Assembly (NCBI GenBank): GCA_958447445.1
Contig: CAUDAE010000001.1
Coordinates: 8,368-72,367, forward strand
Direction of reading: 5' to 3'
DNA length: 64,000 nt
Source of the DNA: an uncultured Collinsella sp.
GTDB taxonomy: Bacteria; Actinomycetota; Coriobacteriia; Coriobacteriales; Coriobacteriaceae
Positions 58,378 to 64,000 of the stretch are shown one piece after another. The translations under genes were made by a program, and so were the position numbers. Positions within the stretch are counted from its first letter, which is position 1; every line of letters starts with the position of its first letter. The notes under the pieces were generated by a model. That model was not told where the DNA came from, ran no database searches, and saw only the letters and a list, made by a program, of their open reading frames with translations.

Positions 58378-61146
58378 CTACAGCAGCTCGCCATGGCGGG
58401 TAATGTAGCGGCGCTTTGCCAGCTGAGTGAGCGCGATGTAGGCGGTGACGATGCCGATGAGCAGCGCGAAAAAGCTCGCGGGCAGTGCCATGAGGCCGAG
58501 CGCATCGGCGATGGGGCTTGCCGGCAGCCAGGTGACAAGCGCCAGGCCTAGCACGGTGAGCGCGCACAGCGCGGGCGCGGCGTGGTCGCGCGGGCTCGGC
58601 AGGCGCGGGGAGCGCAGCATGTGGACCACGAGTGTCTGCGACCACATGGACTCGACAAACCAGCCGCTTTGGAAGAGCGCAGCAAAGGTCGCTATACCCG
58701 CGACGTTGCCCGTCCCGGCGAGCTCGGACCAGCTTGCGCCTACGGTGGCAGGGCACACCACAAAGAAGAGCACGGCAAAAGTCACGATGTCAAACAGCGA
58801 ACTCACGGGGCCCAGCTCGAGCATAAAGCCCTTGATGGACGCGGCATCCCAAGCACGCGGACGGGCAGTCCAGGCGTCATCGACGGTGTCCCACGGCAGC
58901 GCGATGCACACGATCTCGTAGACGAGCGATAGCAGCACCAGCTGCAGAGCGCTCATAGGCAAAAACGGCAAGAACAAGCTCGCGACGGTCACGGACAGCA
59001 CGTTGCCAAAGTTGGAGCTCACCGTGGTCTTGAGGTACTTGAGCAGGTTGCCGTAGGTGCGGCGGCCTTCGATGATGCCGCGCTCGAGCACGCCCAGGTC
59101 CTTCTGAAGCAAGATGATATCGGCGGATTCCTTGGCGATGTCGACGGCCGAATCGACTGAGATGCCGCAATCGCTCGCACGCATGGCGGCGGCGTCGTTG
59201 ATGCCGTCGCCCATAAAGCCCACGGTGTGGCCGAGTAGCTCGCGCATGACGCGCACCAGGCGCGCCTTCTGCAACGGCGAGAGCTTGGCGAAGAGGTGGG
59301 TTTTCTCGGCGCGCTCGGCAAGCCCGGCGTCGTCGAGCGCATCGATCTCGGAGCCGAGCAAGACGTTGCTCGCATCGATGCCGATCTGCGCGCAGACGGT
59401 GGCGGCGACGCGGTCGTTGTCGCCGGTCAGGACCTTGACCGCCACGCCTTTGGCCTCGAGGGTGGCGACGGCGCCCGCGGCACTTGCTTTGGGCGGATCG
59501 AGGAAGGCCAAAAAGCCCATCAGCACCATGTCGCACTCGTCGGCGATGCCAAACTCGCCCACGCAGCGCGGATTGGTCTTCTGCGCCACGGCAATTACGC
59601 GTAGGCCCTCGGCGTTAAGTCCGGCGATCTGCTTGCGAATCTGGGCGAGCTTCTCGTCGGTGAGCGGCTGAGCGATGCCATCGATCTCGACAAAGGAGCA
59701 GATCTCGAGCATTTCCTCGGCGGCGCCCTTGGTAACCATCTGGGTTTTGCCTTGGGCGTCGGCGACAACTACGCTCAGGCGACGGCGCGAGAAATCGAAG
59801 GGAACCTCGTCGACCTTGGTGTAGCGGTCGCGCAGGCTCTGGCCCAGCATGGAATCGGGTGCGACGGTCGAGGGTGTCACATCGGCACGGTCGATTACGG
59901 CCAGGTCGATAAGATTTTTGAGGCCGGTCTGGAAGAAGCTGTTCAAAAACGCATGGCGCAGCACGCGCGCGTCCTCGTTGCCATCGGTGTTGAGGTAGCG
60001 CTCGAGCACGATGCGGTCTTCGGTGAGGGTGCCGGTCTTGTCGCAGCACAGGACGTCCATCGCTCCGAGGTTTTGAATCGCCGGCAGCTCCTTGACGATA
60101 ACCTGGCGACGGGCGAGGTCCTTGGCGCCCTGCGACAGGCTCGTGGTCACGATGACGGGAAGCATCTGCGGCGTGATGCCCACGGCCACGCTCGTGGCGA
60201 ACAGCAGCGCGTCGATGACGTTGCCCCTGGTGGCGGCGTTGATGGCAAAGACGGCCGGCGCCATAACGAGCATCAGGCGCACCAGCAGCATGGAGACGCT
60301 CGAGACGCCGCGGTCAAACGCGCTTTTTTCGCCGCGCCCGTTGAGCATCTTGGCGATGCCGCCCAGGTAGGTGTCCGAGCCGGTGGCAACGACAAGCGCC
60401 ATGGCGGCGCCGTTTTGCACGGAGGTGCCGGTAAAGACGATGTTCTTGCAGGCAGAGAGTGGCAGTGCGGAGCCGCCGGCGCCCTCGACGACGGTGACGG
60501 CGGTGGTCTTCTCGACGGCCTCGCTCTCGCCGGTGAGTGCGGACTCGATCACAAACAGGTCGCGCGCGGTGATGATGCGGGCGTCTGCTGGCACCATATC
60601 GCCGGCAGAGAGGCGGATTACATCGCCGGGGACGAGCTCGTCGAAGGGGATCTCGATGCGCCCGCCGTCGCGCAGGGCGGTGCAAGTGTTGGAGACCAGG
60701 TCCTTAAGGGCCTCGGCCGCATTGCCGCTGCGGGCTTCCTGGATAAACTTCATACCGCCCGATACCAGCAGCATGATGCCGATGACGATGACCGTGGAGG
60801 GGTCGCGCTGCGGCTCGGGTACGGCGAGCACGTCGATGTAGAGCGAGACCAGCGCGAGCGCGGCGAGGATGCCGGCGAAGGGATCGATGAACGCGTCGGC
60901 GATGCGGCGGTCGAGCGTTTTGGTCGTTGCCTCGATGGTGTTGGGGCCGACGGCGTTCAGGCGCTCAGTTGCCTGCTCGACGGTGAGGCCGTTTGCCGTG
61001 GCGTCAAGCAGTACGAGGGCGTCCTCGGCACTATGGGTGGCGGCGAATATGGTGTTCTTGGATAGGCCGGTATGAGCGGCAGGGCGCGCCGTGCGGCGGC
61101 GCTTGGAGATGGCTTCGAGTACCGTGACGGTTTTGAGCATCAGCAT
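58378..61146 (-). CDS. mgtA: Magnesium-translocating P-type ATPase
   Basis: A 922-aa P3B-type ATPase that imports Mg2+ at the expense of ATP. Phosphorylation motif DKTGTLTED with Asp369, actuator motif LTGESEAVEK, hinge MVTKGAAEEML for nucleotide binding, MGDGINDAAAMRASDCGISV, and ten predicted helices. Length and the long charged N terminus are typical of MgtA/MgtB. AGGAGG lies five bases before ATG 61146. Upstream on the same strand is a 23-codon ORF with an excellent ribosome-binding site, 139 nt away, which may be a regulatory leader. Confidence 0.95.
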   Translation of the reverse strand: MLMLKTVTVLEAISKRRRTARPAAHTGLSKNTIFAATHSAEDALVLLDATANGLTVEQATERLNAVGPNTIEATTKTLDRRIADAFIDPFAGILAALALVSLYIDVLAVPEPQRDPSTVIVIGIMLLVSGGMKFIQEARSGNAAEALKDLVSNTCTALRDGGRIEIPFDELVPGDVIRLSAGDMVPADARIITARDLFVIESALTGESEAVEKTTAVTVVEGAGGSALPLSACKNIVFTGTSVQNGAAMALVVATGSDTYLGGIAKMLNGRGEKSAFDRGVSSVSMLLVRLMLVMAPAVFAINAATRGNVIDALLFATSVAVGITPQMLPVIVTTSLSQGAKDLARRQVIVKELPAIQNLGAMDVLCCDKTGTLTEDRIVLERYLNTDGNEDARVLRHAFLNSFFQTGLKNLIDLAVIDRADVTPSTVAPDSMLGQSLRDRYTKVDEVPFDFSRRRLSVVVADAQGKTQMVTKGAAEEMLEICSFVEIDGIAQPLTDEKLAQIRKQIAGLNAEGLRVIAVAQKTNPRCVGEFGIADECDMVLMGFLAFLDPPKASAAGAVATLEAKGVAVKVLTGDNDRVAATVCAQIGIDASNVLLGSEIDALDDAGLAERAEKTHLFAKLSPLQKARLVRVMRELLGHTVGFMGDGINDAAAMRASDCGISVDSAVDIAKESADIILLQKDLGVLERGIIEGRRTYGNLLKYLKTTVSSNFGNVLSVTVASLFLPFLPMSALQLVLLSLVYEIVCIALPWDTVDDAWTARPRAWDAASIKGFMLELGPVSSLFDIVTFAVLFFVVCPATVGASWSELAGTGNVAGIATFAALFQSGWFVESMWSQTLVVHMLRSPRLPSPRDHAAPALCALTVLGLALVTWLPASPIADALGLMALPASFFALLIGIVTAYIALTQLAKRRYITRHGELL

Positions 61147-61285
61147 AGGGTCCTCCTTGTTGAGGGGAGTTAGCGTACGTGTCGTATTTGCTTCAAAAAA
61201 CCTAGATGTCGCTCACGTCAAGCTCTTGAGCCCACAAAGGGTGCAGCGCGCCTTTGTGGTGGTTTTGGCGATCTGCCGGTGGCGT

Positions 61286-61357
61286 TTATGCGTGTGCGGA
61301 GTCCTCGCGGCGTGCCGAGGGCGACATGCAGGTTTTTCGACTAGGACTGCCTTCCAT
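61286..61357 (-). CDS. Putative 23-aa leader peptide upstream of mgtA
   Basis: ATG 61357 to TAA 61286 encodes MEGSPSRKTCMSPSARREDS plus AHA. AGGAGG is placed six bases upstream, as good as any in the window. Between it and mgtA a 9-bp hairpin (CCACAAAGG/CCTTTGTGG, 61232-61259) and a run of six T on the minus strand (61200-61195) could serve attenuation. Enterobacterial mgtA is controlled by the proline-containing leader ORF mgtL; this peptide has two prolines but no obvious similarity, so the parallel is only functional. Confidence 0.5.
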   Translation of the reverse strand: MEGSPSRKTCMSPSARREDSAHA

Positions 61358-61583
61358 GGCACACCTCCTAAAGGCTGAGCGCAGCGCGCTTTGGGTATCT
61401 CGTACCCCTTTTTAATCCGCCCGTATTCTTGATGAGGGGGTTTGACATGTCAACCCCATTGTTCGGAAAACCATTTCCCCTGACAAAGCCTTTACAGAAT
61501 GCCGTGGCCCCAAAGCGCGCCCGCATCGACGCTTCGCCTGCGCTAAACTGGAAGGCACGTACGCGATTACGAGAGGAGCCCGC

Positions 61584-62264
61584 ATGGAGGCTTACAAGCA
61601 AGAGTTCATCAAGTTTATGGTCGAGTCCGACGTTCTTAAGTTCGGCAGCTTTACGCTCAAGAGCGGCCGTCAGTCCCCGTTCTTTATGAACGCCGGCGCT
61701 TACGTGACAGGCTATCAGCTCAAGAAGCTGGGCGAGTATTACGCCCAGGCCATCCACGATAACTTTGGCGACGACTTTGATGTGCTGTTTGGACCGGCCT
61801 ACAAGGGTATTCCGCTGGCCGTCGTGACCGCAATTGCCTACCACGAACTGTACGGCAAGGAGGTCAAGTACTGCTGCGACCGCAAGGAGGCCAAGGACCA
61901 CGGTGCCGATAAGGGCAACCTGCTGGGTTATGAGCCCAAGGACGGCGACCGTGTGGTCATGGTCGAGGACGTTACCACCAGCGGCAAGTCCATCGACGAG
62001 ACCTATCCCAAGGTCAAGGCTGCTGCCGATGTCGAGATCAAGGGCCTGATCGTGTCCCTCAACCGCATGGAGGTCGGCAAGGGCGGTGTGACCACCGCGC
62101 AGAAGGAGATCGAGGCCAAGTACGGTTTCCCCGTCGCGAGCATCGTCTCCATGGCTGAGGTCGTCGAGACCCTCTACAACCACGAGATCGACGGCAAGGT
62201 TGTCATCGACGACGAGCTCAAGACCGCCATCGACGCCTATTACGAGCAGTACGGAGCACGTTAG
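61584..62264 (+). CDS. pyrE: Orotate phosphoribosyltransferase
   Basis: A 226-aa enzyme that joins orotate and PRPP to form OMP in pyrimidine biosynthesis. FTLKSGRQSPFFMNAG is the N-terminal orotate region, the flexible loop is DRKEAKDHGADKGNLLG, and VVMVEDVTTSGKS is the PRPP-binding motif. GAGAGGAG precedes the ATG. It is monocistronic, without other pyr genes nearby. No PyrR-type attenuator or anti-terminator could be recognised in the upstream 220 bp. Confidence 0.95.
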   Translation: MEAYKQEFIKFMVESDVLKFGSFTLKSGRQSPFFMNAGAYVTGYQLKKLGEYYAQAIHDNFGDDFDVLFGPAYKGIPLAVVTAIAYHELYGKEVKYCCDRKEAKDHGADKGNLLGYEPKDGDRVVMVEDVTTSGKSIDETYPKVKAAADVEIKGLIVSLNRMEVGKGGVTTAQKEIEAKYGFPVASIVSMAEVVETLYNHEIDGKVVIDDELKTAIDAYYEQYGAR

Positions 62265-62291
62265 TTACGGCGTTTTACCAAACGCCGTAAC
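62264..62291. terminator. Perfect hairpin at the end of pyrE
   Basis: A 12-bp perfect stem GTTACGGCGTTT/AAACGCCGTAAC with loop TACC, overlapping the last base of the stop codon; no T tract. A second terminator follows. Confidence 0.65.
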
Positions 62292-62339
62292 TGCTCGTCG
62301 CTGCGCGGGCCGCATTTGGACAATCTGACGTTCAACTTC

Positions 62340-62374
62340 AAGGGCGCGACCAGAAGGTCAGCGCCCTTTCGTTT
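62340..62374 (+). terminator. Terminator after pyrE
   Basis: AAGGGCGC-GACC/GGTC-A-GCGCCCTT stem with one bulged A, then TTCGTTTC. The stretch to 62487 has two degenerate copies of AATGCGxCxCGCTCGCTGTC and no gene. Confidence 0.6.
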
Positions 62375-62487
62375 CACGTCACCTTGTCTCAAATGCGACC
62401 CGCTCGCTGTCCGTTCTCTGCCTGCGGCGTCGTCTTGCTCCGAATGCGGCTCGCTCGCTGTCGTTGCCGAAACATCGGCGTTGCCGG

Positions 62488-62520
62488 ACTAGTCATTGGG
62501 GACGTTCATAAATGACTACT
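62488..62520. repeat. Dispersed repeat, short copy
   Basis: ACTAGTCATTGGGGACGTTC/ATAAATGACTACT: another copy of the palindromic dispersed repeat, in the gap between pyrE and the Fic gene. Confidence 0.8.
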
Positions 62521-62527
62521 CAGGAAT

Positions 62528-62591
62528 GAGCGTGGATAATCTCCCGTTTTTGGCCTGTGTGCGGGCTCAAAGTGGGAGATTATCCGCGCTC
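62528..62591. repeat. 64-bp hairpin element
   Basis: 18-bp arms GAGCGTGGATAATCTCCC (62528-62545) and complement (62574-62591), one mismatch, with a 28-base loop. It lies downstream of the minus-strand Fic gene and may terminate it. Confidence 0.65.
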
Positions 62592-62617
62592 GCTTTAATT
62601 TGCTTGGGCTGCGGTGC

Positions 62618-63790
62618 CTATCTAATCGGTTCGGCGTCTTCCCTGAGAATCGAAAGATACTCTTCATACCCGTACTGCCGGTATCTCTGTCTTGACTCGT
62701 CGAGCGGACGGAGGATACCCAATTCTTCAAATGATTTGACGAGCGAGCTCGCGGTACTCCTGCCGATATCAAGTTGGGCAGCGATGAATGCGGTGTCGAC
62801 GCGGGGGTCCTCTTCAAGAATGCCCAACACCCTTTGCCCGTTTGCAGCGGTCCTTCCGAGATATTCGGTAATGGTTGCTGTGGAACGGTTATGGAGGTCA
62901 ACAAGGTTTTTTAAAGACCCTACCGAGTCCTTCGCACTCTCGAGAAGACTGTTGCAGAAAAACTCTATCCATTCCTCGTAAGTGCCTCTCTCCCTTACGG
63001 ATGTGAGTTGCCGGTAGTACTCGCTTCGATTTTTCTTGAACTGGAACGATGGATAGAACAAGCAAGAATGAAGAACGCCATCATTGATGAGCATAAATGT
63101 AATGAGAAGCCTGCCCAGGCGACCGTTTCCGTCTAGGAATGGATGGGCAGTTTCAAATTGGTAATGGACGAGCGCCGCCCGCACAATCGGATCCATTTCG
63201 ACTTGAGGCTCATTGATAAAGCGTTCGAGGTCCTGGAGCGTGTTGCTCAAATCTTCAATGTTTGGAGGGACAAACGATGCGGTTGCAATGGTGCAGCCTG
63301 AGGGGCCAATCCAGTTTTGTGAGGAGCGCAGCTCGCCTGGATTCTTCTCCGTTCCGCGCACTCCGTCCAGCAGGACTGCATGAACTTGCCTAAGAAGTCT
63401 CGTGCACAAGGGCATCTTTTTGAGCAGTTCTACGCCGCGGTCGACAGCACGGACGTAATTCACGACGTCTGCGACATCTTTATGATGGAGTTGTGTTTGC
63501 GATGGACTAAGTAGGTCGTCAAACGTGCACTGGGTTCCCTCAATTTGCGAAGAAAGGAGCGCTTCTTTGCGCACGTACATTGCCAGATACATGTCGGCGT
63601 TGGGAACAAAGTAGAGCATGCCTTCAAGCTCTCCAAGCTTTCGTGAGCATGCGGAAAGCGTGCGATAGGTTTCCTCGGTGAGGTTTAGCTGCCTCAATGA
63701 TTGCAAGGGCGTTGGAAAAAACGAATAGTAAGCCAATTTCCCCGATAGATTATTGCGGAGCGTTCCCTGGCCGTTCTCCTCGATTTGCAT
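62618..63790 (-). CDS. Fic family protein with winged-helix C terminus
   Basis: A 390-aa protein. The Fic core motif HPFLDGNGRLGR begins at His216, so AMP or other nucleotide transfer is expected. An inhibitory helix motif SSQIEG lies at 80-85 ([S/T]xxxE[G/N]), placed N-terminal to the core as in class II Fic proteins that hold themselves inactive. The last 80 residues (RVDTAFIAAQLDIGRSTASSLVKSFEELGI) are a winged helix, suggesting DNA binding and autoregulation. ATG 63790 has GGAAGG upstream; ATG 63802 overlaps that site. GC content is lower than in neighbouring genes, hinting at horizontal acquisition. Confidence 0.92.
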   Translation of the reverse strand: MQIEENGQGTLRNNLSGKLAYYSFFPTPLQSLRQLNLTEETYRTLSACSRKLGELEGMLYFVPNADMYLAMYVRKEALLSSQIEGTQCTFDDLLSPSQTQLHHKDVADVVNYVRAVDRGVELLKKMPLCTRLLRQVHAVLLDGVRGTEKNPGELRSSQNWIGPSGCTIATASFVPPNIEDLSNTLQDLERFINEPQVEMDPIVRAALVHYQFETAHPFLDGNGRLGRLLITFMLINDGVLHSCLFYPSFQFKKNRSEYYRQLTSVRERGTYEEWIEFFCNSLLESAKDSVGSLKNLVDLHNRSTATITEYLGRTAANGQRVLGILEEDPRVDTAFIAAQLDIGRSTASSLVKSFEELGILRPLDESRQRYRQYGYEEYLSILREDAEPIR

Positions 63791-63821
63791 CGCGCCTTCC
63801 ATATCTTTAGTGCCGGAAACT

Positions 63822-63887
63822 CGTTATTAGGCTAATCATATCAATTCTAATAACGAGCTTAAGGATTAAATAGTTATTAGAATTGAT
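63822..63887. promoter_or_regulatory. Operator-like inverted repeats upstream of the Fic gene
   Basis: CGTTATTAG (63822-63830) faces CTAATAACG (63847-63855). The latter is also part of a perfect 15-bp inverted repeat ATCAATTCTAATAAC/GTTATTAGAATTGAT (63840-63854 and 63873-63887). TCGTTATTA recurs at 63911. The A/T-rich region fits the Fic promoter and an autoregulatory site for its winged-helix domain. The final 75 bases of the window carry a short open frame of unknown meaning. Confidence 0.6.
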
Positions 63888-64000
63888 GTAAACAATCTAA
63901 TGATGAGAAGTCGTTATTACTTGACCATGGAGCTCGGCTTGGTACAGGGGGGTGTTCCTATAGTTTTGTCAACTGGGAAATGCTCTCCGTGCGACCGAAT

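Noticed and set aside
63927..64000. Start of another plus-strand gene at the right edge
   Set aside because: ATG 63927 opens a frame running off the window, but 24 codons without a clear ribosome-binding site or recognisable motif are not enough to call.

Overview
The window looks like a gut Coriobacteriia chromosome, most likely Collinsella or a close relative. The evidence is indirect: high GC with strong third-position GC bias, Gram-positive surface features (an LPxTG-anchored giant adhesin, a lipoprotein), membrane-bound LuxR-type regulators, an energy-converting [NiFe]-hydrogenase, an SLC11-related magnesium transporter of the kind described from Eggerthella, and dispersed palindromic intergenic repeats. 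No rRNA or species marker is present, so the genus is an inference.

Layout. 0-5.4 kb: end of a folP-folK fusion, a biotin-ligase-like protein, coaX, initiator tRNA, an unusual array of eight alternating 16-bp repeats, and an Old-Yellow-Enzyme-type flavoprotein. 5.7-12 kb: a small double-HTH protein, then a five-gene group 4 (Ech-like) hydrogenase operon whose first gene fuses the antiporter-like and NuoH-like membrane subunits. 12-19.5 kb: a 2,091-aa vWA/pilin-repeat adhesin bracketed by two families of about 155-160 bp palindromic elements in the order A-B-gene-B-A. 19.5-28.5 kb: a two-component system (kinase interrupted by an in-frame TAG) divergent from a three-gene ABC-2 exporter, then a MacB/FtsX-type ABC pair. 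28.6-38 kb: methyltransferase, DUF362 ferredoxin, alpha/beta hydrolase, hemolysin III, CorC-like CBS protein, a conserved acidic protein, YtxH and PRC-barrel proteins, and a NodB-fold protein that has lost its zinc ligands. 38-41.5 kb: a structured leader followed by MgtE-like and NRAMP-related magnesium transporters. 42-47.7 kb: acyltransferase-3/SGNH protein, ribokinase, nucleoside hydrolase, luxS, DUF4867. 47.9-52 kb: 7TM sensor, histidine kinase and response regulator. 52-56.3 kb: minus-strand operon of DUF4428, zinc-ribbon membrane, SPFH and lipoprotein genes. 56.6-64 kb: a frameshifted membrane LuxR regulator, mgtA with a small leader ORF, pyrE and a Fic protein with operator-like repeats.

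Themes. Magnesium handling recurs: MgtE-like, NRAMP-related, MgtA and a CorC-like protein lie in one window, and two of the loci have leader features suggesting RNA-level control. Nucleoside hydrolase and ribokinase form a salvage pair. Two signalling genes are broken in this assembly. Intergenic DNA is dense with palindromes, including at least six copies or fragments of a GGGGACGTTCTTAAA-type dispersed repeat. The strongest candidates for something undescribed are the 2783-3081 repeat array, the A/B palindromes around the adhesin, and the 38111-38312 leader.
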